62,471 nucleotides of DNA from Oscillospiraceae bacterium (lineage in GTDB: Bacteria > Bacillota > Clostridia > Oscillospirales > Ruminococcaceae). The notes beneath the pieces were generated by a model, which did not search any database, was not told the DNA's origin, and was given only the letters and a program-made list of their open reading frames with translations. Positions 43,330-52,311 of this stretch are shown here, one piece after another. A program made the position numbers and the translations under genes. Each line of letters opens with the position of its first letter. Within the stretch, counting starts at the first letter, position 1. Location: assembly GCA_017466885.1 (NCBI GenBank), contig JAFTTH010000034.1, positions 1 to 62,471 on the forward strand, in the 5' to 3' direction.

Positions 43330-43364
43330 GTACGACAAGAACAGTCTATATGGAGGAAACGGAT

Positions 43365-43721
43365 ATGGAACAGAAGCTTTTCGAAAGCGAATGGAAGGTG
43401 ATGGAGCTGGTTTGGGAGATGGAGCCGGTCAGTGCAAAACGGGTCAGCGTTGTGGCGGCAGAACGGATCGGCTGGAACAAAAACACCACCTACACCATTC
43501 TAAAAAAGCTTGTGGATAAAGGTGTGATTCGGCGGGAGGAGCCGGGCTTTCTTTGCACTGCGCTCCTTTCAAAGAAGGACGCCCGCCGGACGGAAACAGC
43601 AGACCTGATTAACCGCATCTTTCAAGGCTCAAAAAAAGCATTTCTCGCTGAATTCCTTTCCGATGAAAACCTTTCCCGGGAGGAACTGGAGGAAATCCGT
43701 CAGCTGATTGAAAGGGAGTGA
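43365..43721 (+). CDS. BlaI/MecI/CopY family repressor
   Basis: 118 residues from ATG 43365 (GGAGG 8 nt upstream). Winged helix with W-K-V-M-E-L-V-W, WNKNTTYTILKKLVDKGVI (recognition helix and wing) and C-terminal dimer helices. It overlaps the membrane peptidase gene by sequence proximity (4 bp gap to GTG). It is expected to be cleaved or released when the M56 partner is activated. Confidence 0.94.
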   Translation: MEQKLFESEWKVMELVWEMEPVSAKRVSVVAAERIGWNKNTTYTILKKLVDKGVIRREEPGFLCTALLSKKDARRTETADLINRIFQGSKKAFLAEFLSDENLSREELEEIRQLIERE

Positions 43722-43725
43722 TCGG

Positions 43726-44628
43726 GTGGCATCTCTTTTTTACTGGGTGCTGAATATAAGCATTCTCGGCGGAGTCACCGGGACAGTCATCGTCCTGCTT
43801 CGGCTGATAAAAAAGATTCCCCGTAGGGTCATCTTTCTACTCTGGAGCATTCCTCTGCTCCGTTTTTGGATTCCTTTCGGCTTGCGGAATGAGTTCAGTC
43901 TTCTTGCGATCCTTTCGGTCTTTTGGGGACGGCCTGTTTCCTCATTTCCCTCCAGGGAACATTTTGCAGCACACAATTTTTTATCCATTGCGGAAAGGTA
44001 CTTTCCTCTGACCTTACCGGAGGGCGGATGGCAGGATTTTTTCCTGGTTGCAGGGATTATTTGGATCTGCGGAGCGGCGGTCCTGTTCATTGGAATGGTG
44101 GGACATTATTGGGGCATCCGGCGGCAGTTACGGAATGCCCTTCCCCTGGGGGATCACTGCTTTTCCACCGAGCACCTTCTCTCCCCTGCGGTGTTTGGAA
44201 TTCTGCATCCCAAAATATATTTCCCAAAGGACAATACCGAAAGGGAGAAAAAATGGGTCCTCCTCCACGAGAAGGAACATATTCGCCGCAGGGATCATTT
44301 TTGGCGGTTTTTGGGAATTGTTACCTGCTGTATCCATTGGTTCAATCCCCTGGCATGGTTCTTTCTTTCCTGCGCCATAGATGACATGGAATACGCTTGC
44401 GACGAAGGAGTTGTCCGCAGGTGCGGTCCTGCCTGCAAAAAAGAGTATGCTCTTGCGTTGGCCCAATACCACTCCAGCGCGTCTTCGGGACTTTCCTTCC
44501 GAGGCGGAAAGCTCCGAAAAAGAGTGGTCCGGATTCTGCAATTCCGCAAACTTCCCCTCTATTCCGGAGTGGCGATGCTGGTATTTCTGGTTGCTATTTT
44601 TATTTTCCTGCTGACAAATGCAGGATAA
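43726..44628 (+). CDS. M56 family membrane metallopeptidase (BlaR1/MecR1-like)
   Basis: 300 residues from GTG 43726 (GGGAG 7 nt upstream). Four membrane helices, with the zinc motif HEKEHIRRRDHF (HExxH) after helix 3, and a final helix near the C-terminus (about 275-298). It ends there: the extracellular penicillin-binding sensor domain of BlaR1 is absent. It is in an operon with BlaI-type repressor and a small lipoprotein, so sensing may be done by the partner lipoprotein or the helices. Confidence 0.92.
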   Translation: MASLFYWVLNISILGGVTGTVIVLLRLIKKIPRRVIFLLWSIPLLRFWIPFGLRNEFSLLAILSVFWGRPVSSFPSREHFAAHNFLSIAERYFPLTLPEGGWQDFFLVAGIIWICGAAVLFIGMVGHYWGIRRQLRNALPLGDHCFSTEHLLSPAVFGILHPKIYFPKDNTEREKKWVLLHEKEHIRRRDHFWRFLGIVTCCIHWFNPLAWFFLSCAIDDMEYACDEGVVRRCGPACKKEYALALAQYHSSASSGLSFRGGKLRKRVVRILQFRKLPLYSGVAMLVFLVAIFIFLLTNAG

Positions 44629-44647
44629 TATCAGGGAGGTAATCTGA

Positions 44648-45034
44648 ATGAAGCGAGTTCTTGCAGTTTTTCTTGCAGTGATCCTGCTGGGAGGATGCGT
44701 CAATGCCGGCAAAAGCTACACCGAAGCCCAGCTTTTCGGGATGATCCGGGAAATGACCCAAGCCACCGATGAAAACCCAATGCTCGGCATCAGCAGCAAC
44801 CCCTATGAATATATCCGCGCGCACCGGGAAACGTACCAATCGCTGGTAGAAGGCGGTATGCCGGTAGCGCAGGTCTTTATCCGGCACTTAGAGCAAACCG
44901 GTAAAAACGGGCTGGAGGAATATCTTATGGCCATTGTCTGTGCAGAGATCACCGGAGTGGATGTTGAAAAAGAAATCGGATGGTCCACGGCACAGGAGTG
45001 GCTTACATTATATAAAAGGAATCACCAGGAGTAA
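44648..45034 (+). CDS. Small lipoprotein of the BlaI/M56 operon
   Basis: 128 residues. Signal peptide with a perfect lipobox ILLGGC (Cys17), then a ~110-residue helical domain with W-S-T-A-Q-E-W-L near the end. GGGAGG precedes the ATG. It is 19 bp after the M56 gene and probably cotranscribed. The family is not recognised. Its place suggests an exported sensor or target of the signalling pair. Confidence 0.85.
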   Translation: MKRVLAVFLAVILLGGCVNAGKSYTEAQLFGMIREMTQATDENPMLGISSNPYEYIRAHRETYQSLVEGGMPVAQVFIRHLEQTGKNGLEEYLMAIVCAEITGVDVEKEIGWSTAQEWLTLYKRNHQE

Positions 45035-45050
45035 TTTCATACCCGGAATC

Positions 45051-45079
45051 TTGACAAAGCAACAAAAGAGTGATACAAT
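45051..45079 (+). promoter_or_regulatory. Promoter of the MATE transporter gene
   Basis: TTGACA (45051-45056), 17-nt spacer, TACAAT (45074-45079). The leader contains TGCGCA-T-TGCGCA (about 45088-45100), two palindromic hexamers that could be an operator. Confidence 0.75.
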
Positions 45080-45124
45080 CGCGATGTGTGCGCATTGCGC
45101 AGAATAACTACGTAAAGATTCCAG

Positions 45125-46522
45125 GTGATTGCCATTTTTCGATTCCGCAAGCTTGCCCCGGATATGACCAACGGCCCTATTCTTCCCCAGCTTCTGCTCT
45201 ATGCTCTGCCCCTGGCCGCCTCGGGCATCCTTCAGCTACTTTATAATGCCGCCGACATTATCGTTGTCGGTCAATATGCAGACGAGACCGCCCTTGCCGC
45301 TGTTACCTCTACCGGCTCGCTGATCAACCTGATCGTCAACCTATTCATTGGGTTGGCGGTGGGTGCGATTGCGCTGACCGCCCGGTATTGCGGTGCGCAG
45401 GATAGCGCCGGGATTCATCGCGCCGTTCATACGGCAATCTCCTTGAGCTTGATCGGTGGCGTTTTGATCGGGGTGCTCGGTTTTTTTGCCGCAAATCCGT
45501 TGCTTCAGCTGATGGATTCCCCCGACGGTGTTATCGATCAAGCCACCCTCTATGTTCAGCTTTATTTTCTTGGAATGCCGGCAATTATGGTTTATAACTT
45601 CGGTGCGGGCATTCTGAACGCTACCGGTGATACCCGCCGCCCGCTGGTCATCCTCGCCTGCTCGGGTTTGGTGAATGTAGGACTAAACCTGCTGCTGGTG
45701 ATTGTATTTGATCTGGATGTCGCCGGTGTTGCCATTGCAACCAGCGTTTCCCAGTATATTTCGGCGGTCGCCGTTACAATACTGCTCCTTCGTTCTAACA
45801 GCGCTACCCGCCTCTACCCCTCCCAGCTCCGAATTTACAAAAAGGAGCTTCTGGAGATTATTCGGATCGGCATCCCTTCGGGACTGCAAGGCTTTGTATT
45901 CTCTCTTTCCAACGTTTTGATCCAGTCTACCATCAATAGCTTTGGCGCGGTTGCGATTGCCGGAAGCGGTGCCGCTGCCAACATTGAAGGCTTTGCTTAC
46001 ACGGCGATGAATGCCTTTTCGTCGGCCACACTTTCCTTTACCAGTCAGAATGTAGGGGCAAGAAAACCGCATCGGATCAATCGGATCTATCTTGTTTGTT
46101 TGAGTTGTGTTTTTGTTGCCGGGTCATTGATGGTCCTGCTGATTCAAATCTTCAAGGAGCCGCTTTTGGGAATCTATTCTCCCGAGCCTGAGGTCATTGC
46201 CAAGGGGATCATCCGGATCGAATATATGATGACCCTCTACTTTACAGTTGGAATGATGGAGGTTGGGGCCGGTATGCTACGGGGACTGGGATTTTCCATC
46301 ACCCCGATGATCATCTCCCTTTTGGGCGCGTGCGGACTGCGCATTTTGTGGATTTACACTGTCTTTCCCCTGAATCCTACGCTGGAGTGCCTGTTCATTT
46401 CCTACCCTGTTTCCTGGATTCTTACCTTCCTGACTCACCTGGTCGCCTTCCTGATCGTTCGTCCCCGGGTATTCCGGAGGCTGACCCGGGAAGCAGAGAC
46501 TCTTGCCGCAACCGATTCATAA
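45125..46522 (+). CDS. MATE family efflux transporter
   Basis: 465 residues, twelve hydrophobic helices in two similar halves. D-M-T-N-G-P-I-L-P-Q-L-L near the start and L-Y-N-A-A-D-I-I-V-V-G-Q-Y in helix 1 are MATE hallmarks. It exports drugs or metabolites using Na+ or H+. The start is uncertain: GTG 45125 touches its ribosome site, while ATG 45164 would cut into the conserved N-terminus, so translation may begin at a rare codon between them. Confidence 0.93.
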   Translation: MIAIFRFRKLAPDMTNGPILPQLLLYALPLAASGILQLLYNAADIIVVGQYADETALAAVTSTGSLINLIVNLFIGLAVGAIALTARYCGAQDSAGIHRAVHTAISLSLIGGVLIGVLGFFAANPLLQLMDSPDGVIDQATLYVQLYFLGMPAIMVYNFGAGILNATGDTRRPLVILACSGLVNVGLNLLLVIVFDLDVAGVAIATSVSQYISAVAVTILLLRSNSATRLYPSQLRIYKKELLEIIRIGIPSGLQGFVFSLSNVLIQSTINSFGAVAIAGSGAAANIEGFAYTAMNAFSSATLSFTSQNVGARKPHRINRIYLVCLSCVFVAGSLMVLLIQIFKEPLLGIYSPEPEVIAKGIIRIEYMMTLYFTVGMMEVGAGMLRGLGFSITPMIISLLGACGLRILWIYTVFPLNPTLECLFISYPVSWILTFLTHLVAFLIVRPRVFRRLTREAETLAATDS

Positions 46523-46523
46523 C

Positions 46524-46570
46524 AAAAACCCGATCACAGAGCAAAACCTCTGCGACCGGGTTTTCTTTTT
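46524..46570. terminator. Two-way terminator between convergent genes
   Basis: A stem AAAACCCG.../...CGGGTTTT with inner CAGAG/CTCTG pairing (46524-46564), T5 to the right and to the left. It serves the MATE gene and the alkD-like gene. Confidence 0.8.
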
Positions 46571-47246
46571 ATCCAAGAGTGCGGAGATATTCTTTTTGTT
46601 CCGGTGTGATCCGATTGCTTTCAATGGCTTTACGGATCGTCTTTTTATGCACCCAAGGCTCCAACCGCTTCTCCTCCAGCCAAGGCACTGTTTCATCCCA
46701 TTGGAAGGCCAGGGCTGTGGCAAAATACCAGGCAATCATCATTCGGACGTAATACTCCTCCGACCGGGGACTTGCCGCCAACGCAAGGTACTCCGGCCGA
46801 AAGTAAGGCTCCTCCAGATACCACCGCATCAGCTGGCCAATACCGTACCGGATCGTGTACGTCTTTTCTGATCCGATCCACCGCCGGATCACCGGAAGCA
46901 ACTCCTCCCGATGCTTTCCAAACACCTTGGGAGACATTCCGTCGCAGGTGGCCCAATTATCCACATAGGGCAAAAACCGCTCCACCTCTTCCACCGCCAG
47001 AGAAAAATCGGAGATCCGCTCCAGCAGGAATGCGTGGAGGTTATTCTCTTCGTAATAATCGTGAGGAAGCTCCTGCAAAAATGCATCCTTCCGGGGAGAT
47101 GCTGCAAACTCTTTGGCATACTTCCGGAGCAAAGGCACCCGCACACCAATGATCCGTTCCGGGTCAACGGTAGGCATCAATCGGCTGTGAAAGGCCCGGT
47201 AGGCCGGATCCTTCATAGAAAAAAGCTCATTCTGCAAAGGTGTCAT
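46569..47246 (-). CDS. DNA alkylation repair protein (AlkD-like HEAT repeats)
   Basis: 225 residues, all-helical. V-P-L-L-R-K-Y-A-K-E near residue 40, N-W-A-T-C-D in the middle and V-R-M-M-I-A-W-Y-F-A late fit the AlkD/AlkC-like HEAT-repeat glycosylase family that removes alkylated bases. AAAGGGG precedes the ATG. Single gene, convergent with MATE. Activity on a particular lesion is inferred. Confidence 0.9.
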   Translation of the reverse strand: MTPLQNELFSMKDPAYRAFHSRLMPTVDPERIIGVRVPLLRKYAKEFAASPRKDAFLQELPHDYYEENNLHAFLLERISDFSLAVEEVERFLPYVDNWATCDGMSPKVFGKHREELLPVIRRWIGSEKTYTIRYGIGQLMRWYLEEPYFRPEYLALAASPRSEEYYVRMMIAWYFATALAFQWDETVPWLEEKRLEPWVHKKTIRKAIESNRITPEQKEYLRTLG

Positions 47247-47387
47247 ATCCCATGCCCCTTTCCCGCTGTTTTGCTTTTATAGTAGCTTTTAGAAAATGAT
47301 TTGTCAAGGAAAATGTTTGTCCCATCATAAACATCTTCTCATTTTCTCCTGCATATCATTTCCAGAGAGGATTTCCACAAAATACAC

Positions 47388-47416
47388 TTGCGAAGGATGG
47401 GATTTGGGTGTATAAT
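47388..47416 (+). promoter_or_regulatory. Promoter of the PHP gene
   Basis: TTGCGA (47388-47393), 17-nt spacer, perfect TATAAT (47411-47416). Confidence 0.75.
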
Positions 47417-47452
47417 AAATTGATACACCGGTTGAGAAAGGGGCGTATTCCT

Positions 47453-48292
47453 GTGATCGGAGATCTCCACTGTCACACCAGACTATCCGACGGCTCACTC
47501 GGGATTGAAGAAGTGATTGCGCTTGCCAAAAAAAGCGGTCTTGACTTCCTTTCCATTACTGACCACGATACTCTGGACGGCAACACTCGCGCCGAGGTGC
47601 TCGGCAATCGTTACGGCATCGGGATCATTCACGGTGTCGAGCTTTCCGCCTATGATTACACCCGCGGAAGAAAGGTCCATATCCTCTGCTACCGAAGCAA
47701 AAAACCGGCCCGCCTGGAAGGGCTTTGCACCAAAACCCGGGAAAACCGGAAACGGGCCGGAAATGAAATGGCCCGGAAGGTGATGCGGTACTATCCTATC
47801 ACCCCCGAAATGCTGGCAAAATACGCTTCGGGAAGCAAGTGCATCTTCAAGCAACATATTATGAATGCGCTATACGACATTGGCTATGCCGACGGCTTTT
47901 TCGGTGAGGTCTATCACACTCTTTTTGCCGAGGAAGGGGGAAGCTGCCTGGTTCAGCCGGAATATCCCGACGTGCGGGAGGTCCTTTCCCTGGTTCGGGA
48001 TTCGGGAGGAATTTCTGTTTTGGCGCATCCCGGTGTTTATGACAGTTTAGACCTGCTGGAGGAGCTTGCCAAAAAGGGTCTGATTGACGGTGCAGAGCAA
48101 TCCCACCCTCGGAATACTCCCGAGGTTTCCCGGCAGGTGGAGGATATTTGCCGGCAGTATCAACTGATCGCTACCGGCGGCACCGATTTTCACGGTATGT
48201 ATACTCCCCGCCCCAATCCCTTGGGGAGCCATATTACTACTCAGGAGTCCCTGGATCGGATCTTTTCCCATCAGGCTGAGAATCTCGGCTGA
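47453..48292 (+). CDS. PHP domain phosphoesterase
   Basis: 279 residues from GTG 47453 (GAAAGGGG upstream); an ATG-like start at 47408 overlaps the -10, so it is excluded. Metal motifs: GDLHCHTRLSDGS at the start, SITDHDTLDG, G-V-E-L-S-A, a His in LAHPGVYD and GGTDFHG. It is a trinuclear metal phosphoesterase of the YciV/TrpH type (nucleotide or oligonucleotide substrates in known members). Followed by the TSCPD gene after 29 bp. Confidence 0.92.
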   Translation: MIGDLHCHTRLSDGSLGIEEVIALAKKSGLDFLSITDHDTLDGNTRAEVLGNRYGIGIIHGVELSAYDYTRGRKVHILCYRSKKPARLEGLCTKTRENRKRAGNEMARKVMRYYPITPEMLAKYASGSKCIFKQHIMNALYDIGYADGFFGEVYHTLFAEEGGSCLVQPEYPDVREVLSLVRDSGGISVLAHPGVYDSLDLLEELAKKGLIDGAEQSHPRNTPEVSRQVEDICRQYQLIATGGTDFHGMYTPRPNPLGSHITTQESLDRIFSHQAENLG

Positions 48293-48321
48293 CGGTCGTT
48301 TCGAAAATGGAGGATGTTTCA

Positions 48322-48579
48322 ATGTTCAGCTACAAAACAAAGGGTGTTTGTTCCACAAAAATTGAGCTTCAGCTTTCGGAGGATGGTACTGTTGAATCGG
48401 TGGCCTTTACCGGCGGCTGCAACGGCAACACGCAGGGTGTTTCCCGACTGGTTGTTGGGATGAAGGCTGAGGAGGCCATTTCGCGGCTGAAGGGAATCAA
48501 ATGCGGCTTCAAAACTACCTCCTGCCCCGACCAGCTTTCCAAAGCATTGGAGTTGGCGCTGGCAGAACAGAAAAAATAA
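48322..48579 (+). CDS. TSCPD domain protein (TIGR03905 type)
   Basis: 85 residues from ATG 48322 (GGAGG 8 nt upstream). The conserved Cys pattern is K-G-V-C-S, G-G-C-N-G-N and TTSCPDQL, related to the C-terminal domain of vitamin B12-dependent ribonucleotide reductases. Members are short stand-alone proteins in Clostridia. Their role is unknown, possibly metal binding. Confidence 0.9.
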   Translation: MFSYKTKGVCSTKIELQLSEDGTVESVAFTGGCNGNTQGVSRLVVGMKAEEAISRLKGIKCGFKTTSCPDQLSKALELALAEQKK

Positions 48580-48590
48580 GCACACAAAAA

Positions 48591-48627
48591 GCGGGCACTT
48601 CACTTTGACGTGAGGCGCCCGCCTTTT
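48591..48627. terminator. Terminator between convergent genes
   Basis: GCGGGC (48591-48596) pairs with GCCCGC (48617-48622), with inner CTTCAC/CGTGAG pairing, and is followed by CTTTTTTA on the plus strand; A-run CACAAAAA on the other side. Confidence 0.8.
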
Positions 48628-49344
48628 TTATTTTCCGAAGCAGGCCCGGAAAAAGGCCTCCCGACTGCGTTCCTCACAGGGAATGCTATAATACCGTTCT
48701 GACATATCCCACAGATAGTGGGCATCCGAATCAGTCAGGATCTGACATTCCTTCAAAGCAGGATACTTTTCCAGAAGCTGGTCAATTTTCGCAGGATTTG
48801 CGATTTCTGCCGCAGTCACCCCCGGAAGCTCGGGATACTCTGAAAGGACGGAGATGACACTATAAGAATTTTTATCAATATGGGCACAGAAAACGTGACC
48901 GCCAAACTCCGCCGCAAAGCCCGGAAGCTCCGAAATAGAAAGATCGCATCCGGTAATCAGAAGAGTGGAAAACTCCCCGACAGGCTGATCCTCCCCATTC
49001 AGGATGGTTTGATGGCCAAAGGCATCCGGTTGGTTTTCAATGGGAGGAAGATGCTTTTCCAATGCAGCATCAAAGGCCATTGCCCCTTCCAGCGTTTCAA
49101 ACAGACAGACTGCGTGAATCTCCTCGCAGGTGCAGACCTCCGCCCCTGCAATGACGATCAGATCCGTTCCCTCCGCCGCTTCAAAGAGGCCAGGACAGTT
49201 TTTGCAGGAATTATGATCGGTCAGGGCGATCACATCCAGCTCCTTCAACTGCGCCATATTCAGGATATTGTTGGGGGTCATATCGTCATCCCCGCAGGGC
49301 GAAAGAGCGGAATGGATATGCAGATCGTAATAGAGCCGTTCCGT
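48628..49344 (-). CDS. PHP domain protein with non-canonical start (ACG)
   Basis: 238 residues if read from ACG 49344. The first ATG in frame (49281) would drop the family's first metal motif YDLHIHSALSPCG, which is encoded intact upstream with no stop until the hslO end. GGAGG lies 8 nt ahead of ACG, and no ATG, GTG or TTG exists in that stretch. Other motifs: A-L-T-D-H-N-S, A-G-A-E-V-C-T-C, FCAHIDK and LTDSDAHY. It is last gene of the leftward block, 25 bp after hslO. Either ACG is used for initiation or an ATG was lost. Confidence 0.8.
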   Translation of the reverse strand, partial: TERLYYDLHIHSALSPCGDDDMTPNNILNMAQLKELDVIALTDHNSCKNCPGLFEAAEGTDLIVIAGAEVCTCEEIHAVCLFETLEGAMAFDAALEKHLPPIENQPDAFGHQTILNGEDQPVGEFSTLLITGCDLSISELPGFAAEFGGHVFCAHIDKNSYSVISVLSEYPELPGVTAAEIANPAKIDQLLEKYPALKECQILTDSDAHYLWDMSERYYSIPCEERSREAFFRACFGK

Positions 49345-49369
49345 TGCGACCCCCTCCTTCCTGTTAATG

Positions 49370-50242
49370 TTATCGGTTCAGAAGCTGTTTGAGTTCATCC
49401 TTGGAGAAGCGATAGTTTTTATTGCAGAAGTGGCATTTCACTTCGGTCTTTTCGGGGGAATCGATCATATCCTGCAGCTCAGCTCTGCCCATACTCAAAA
49501 GGGCCTTTTCCACCCGGGCACGGGAGCAGCTGCACCGATATTCCACCGGAAATTCGTCCAAAAGCTGGGGGGCAAATCCGTCCATCACCCGCTGGCAGAT
49601 ATCCTCAGGGGTCATATGATCGGAAAGCATTTGTGTAACCGAAGGAATGCCGTTGATATTCTGCTCCAGTCGGGAGATTTCCTCCTCCGTTGCACCGGGC
49701 AGAAGCTGAAGAATATAGCCGCCGGCGCAAAGCACGGTCAGATCGGTATTGACCAGGACGCCCAGCCCGCAAACGGTGGGAATCTGCTCACTTTGGGCAA
49801 AATATGCGGCGATATCCTCCGCGATCTCTCCCGACACAATGGGAATCTGCCCCGAATAAGGCTCCTTCATTCCCATATCACGAATGACATTAAGAAGGCC
49901 ATCCTTCCCCACTGCGCCGCCAACATCCAGCTTGCCGTACTGATTCAGCGGGATCTCTACGATAGGGTTCTCCACGTACCCCCGGACATTTCCCAGGTGG
50001 TCCGAAACGGCAATCACCGAGCCGGCCGGTCCTTTTCCGTTGATCCGGAGGGTCAGACTACAATCCTCATTCTTCAAAGAAAGCCCCATCAGGGAGGCGG
50101 CGGTCAAAAGCCGGCCCAAAGCCGCAGTGACCACAGCAGAGGTCTGATGAATCCGCTCTGCGCGGTAGACAATATCGGTCGTGTCAGCGCAGGTCATTAC
50201 CACGCCGCCGTTTTCTGAAATATAGCGTACTGCTTTTCCCAT
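49370..50242 (-). CDS. hslO: 33 kDa redox-regulated chaperone Hsp33
   Basis: 290 residues. Redox switch zinc centre with CSCSR and CHFCN, CxC and CxxC separated by about 27-30 residues. The N-terminal substrate domain includes D-T-T-D-I-V-Y-R-A-E-R and G-K-G-P-A-G-S-V. It is activated as a holdase by oxidative unfolding. It lies between the UDG and PHP genes. Confidence 0.97.
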   Translation of the reverse strand: MGKAVRYISENGGVVMTCADTTDIVYRAERIHQTSAVVTAALGRLLTAASLMGLSLKNEDCSLTLRINGKGPAGSVIAVSDHLGNVRGYVENPIVEIPLNQYGKLDVGGAVGKDGLLNVIRDMGMKEPYSGQIPIVSGEIAEDIAAYFAQSEQIPTVCGLGVLVNTDLTVLCAGGYILQLLPGATEEEISRLEQNINGIPSVTQMLSDHMTPEDICQRVMDGFAPQLLDEFPVEYRCSCSRARVEKALLSMGRAELQDMIDSPEKTEVKCHFCNKNYRFSKDELKQLLNR

Positions 50243-50250
50243 TTGAATCG

Positions 50251-50817
50251 TTACCTTTCTGTTTCCTTTTGCGAAAGCTCCTCCAACTTATCCCGCAGTT
50301 TTGCAAAATCGTCAAAGGCAAGGGGCTTATGATTGGGGTTGCGAAGAATGGCGGCAGGGTGGAATGTGCCCATAATCAACCGACCGTCCTTCTCATAAAA
50401 AACGCCGTGCTCCACCGAGACCCGAAAATTATCCCGGATCATTACCTGGGCCGCAATCCGCCCCAGGCAGACGATCACCTTGGGGTCGATCAACTCAATC
50501 TGACGGTAGAGCCACCCAATACACTGCTCCTGCTCATAGGGGGTCGGATCCCGGTTTTCGGGCGGACGGCACTTGACGATATTGGCTATGTAAACGTTCT
50601 TGCCCCGGGCAAGATCGAAGCAGTCCAAAAACTGATCCAAAAGCTTTCCGCTTCGACCCACGAAGGGCAGGCCCTGCTCATCCTCCTGGGCCCCCGGGCC
50701 CTCTCCGATCAGCAGAATGTCCGCATGGGGGTCTCCCATGCCGAAAACAACGTTTTTTCTCGTTTGACAGAGGTCACACCGCCGACACTCCATGACCTCT
50801 CTTCTGAAATCATCCAT
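50251..50817 (-). CDS. Type 4 uracil-DNA glycosylase (4Fe-4S)
   Basis: 188 residues. CRRCDLC at the start and K-C-R...E-Q-C later give four cysteines for an iron-sulfur cluster. Catalytic motif [20 protein letters not shown] and the late [10 protein letters not shown] identify family 4/5 UDG. It removes uracil from DNA in base-excision repair. It is 18 bp after the MurE-like gene and 8 bp before hslO, in the same transcript. Confidence 0.95.
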   Translation of the reverse strand: MDDFRREVMECRRCDLCQTRKNVVFGMGDPHADILLIGEGPGAQEDEQGLPFVGRSGKLLDQFLDCFDLARGKNVYIANIVKCRPPENRDPTPYEQEQCIGWLYRQIELIDPKVIVCLGRIAAQVMIRDNFRVSVEHGVFYEKDGRLIMGTFHPAAILRNPNHKPLAFDDFAKLRDKLEELSQKETER

Positions 50818-50835
50818 ATTGACCTCCGAAGGATA

Positions 50836-52296
50836 TTATTTCATCAACTGCTCCGCTAAGATAAGGTCTGATTCATAGTCCTCATAAACGCCGCGAACCT
50901 TCTGATAAAGCTCCTCACTCTTCCCCAAAAGGATGACAACATCCCCAGGCTTTGCCTCGGTAATGGAGCGGACCACCGCTTCCTTCCGGTCAGGGATGAT
51001 AGTATAAGGAGTATGATAGGGCTTCAGATACTCTGCGATTTCCTCACAGATGGTGGTAACATCCTCAAACTGGGGATCCTCTGCCGTCAGGTAGACAAAA
51101 TCGGCATTCTGCCCCGAGAGAACACCCAGATCTCTCCGGCGAAGATATGCTTTTCCGCCCGGGCAACCGAAGACCGGCACAAGCCGTCTTCCGGGGAAAT
51201 CCTGCTTTAAGGATTCATAAAGCCGGGAAAAGCTGAGAAAATTATGGGCATAGTCAACGATCACCGTGACTCCGTTTTTCTCAAAAACGTTCATCCGGCC
51301 TTCCACCGTCGTCCGCTCCAAACCGGCGCGGATGGTATCCCGGTCCACACCCAATGCCTTACAGACCGCGGCGGCAGCCAGGGCGTTCTCCACGTTAAAC
51401 CGACCCAAAACGTTGATCCGGTACTCCTCTCTCCCCTCTTTGGTACAGAGATCAAAGATCAGAGAACCGTTTTCGTGGCGGACGTTCTCCGACCAATAGT
51501 CCTCTTCCCCGGTCACACCATAGGTATAAACCTTCTCACAATGGTTTTTGGCAACTTCATAAAACCGCTCAAACTCTCTGGCCTGGCGATTCATTACCGC
51601 GATCCGGCAATTCCGGAAAAGCTCCAGCTTGCAGGAAAGATAATCCTCGAAGTCGGGGTGCTCGATCTCGCTGATATGATCCTCGTCCAGATTCAAAAAA
51701 ACGCCAACGTCAAAGGTCATTCCGTAAACACGGCTCATTTTGTACCCCTGGGAGGAGACCTCCATAGTCAAAAAGGGAATCTCGCTCTCCTTCGTTTCCG
51801 CAAAGAAGCGGTGCAGATCGGGGGCTTCGGGGGTCGTCAGATGAGCCTGCTCGGCCGTTTTTCCGGTATAGACCTCCACTGTGGAAAGGACCGCCGTTTT
51901 CTTTCCGGCAAAACGGTCCAGAATATTTTTCACAAAATAGGTAGTGGTGGTTTTCCCCTTGGTGCCGGTGATGCCCACCGTTTTGAAGGCGCGGTACGCA
52001 TGCTGGTAAAACAGCAGGGATGCCACCGCCATCCCCTTCCGGACGTCATTGACGATGATGGCCGATGCCGGCTGGTCGGGATAATCCGTTTCAGACATAT
52101 AAATCGGAGCGCCCTTCTCCACAGCGCCGGTCAAAAACTCGGGACGGAACCCAAAGCCCTTGCAAATAAAGAGGGATTCCCCATTGGCCTGGCGGGAATC
52201 ATAGCAAAGATTTCCCACCGAGAGGGAGGCATCTCCCCGGAAGGAGGAAAGGACCCCGTGATCCTTGAGGGCATCAATCAACGTTTGGATAACCAT
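50836..52296 (-). CDS. murE: Mur ligase, MurE-like, with altered amino-acid motif
   Basis: 486 residues with the three Mur ligase domains: UDP-binding N-terminus (Y-D-S-R-Q-A-N-G-E-S-L-F), ATP site TGTKGKTTTTYF, carbamyl-lysine region and H-N-F-L-S-F late. Best fit is UDP-MurNAc-Ala-Glu ligase. The motif that selects the third amino acid, DNPR in diaminopimelate-type enzymes, reads EDPQ here. It sits in a repair/redox operon rather than the dcw cluster, so it may be a second, divergent MurE with another substrate. Confidence 0.88.
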   Translation of the reverse strand: MVIQTLIDALKDHGVLSSFRGDASLSVGNLCYDSRQANGESLFICKGFGFRPEFLTGAVEKGAPIYMSETDYPDQPASAIIVNDVRKGMAVASLLFYQHAYRAFKTVGITGTKGKTTTTYFVKNILDRFAGKKTAVLSTVEVYTGKTAEQAHLTTPEAPDLHRFFAETKESEIPFLTMEVSSQGYKMSRVYGMTFDVGVFLNLDEDHISEIEHPDFEDYLSCKLELFRNCRIAVMNRQAREFERFYEVAKNHCEKVYTYGVTGEEDYWSENVRHENGSLIFDLCTKEGREEYRINVLGRFNVENALAAAAVCKALGVDRDTIRAGLERTTVEGRMNVFEKNGVTVIVDYAHNFLSFSRLYESLKQDFPGRRLVPVFGCPGGKAYLRRRDLGVLSGQNADFVYLTAEDPQFEDVTTICEEIAEYLKPYHTPYTIIPDRKEAVVRSITEAKPGDVVILLGKSEELYQKVRGVYEDYESDLILAEQLMK

Positions 52297-52311
52297 CTCA
52301 CTACACTCCTA

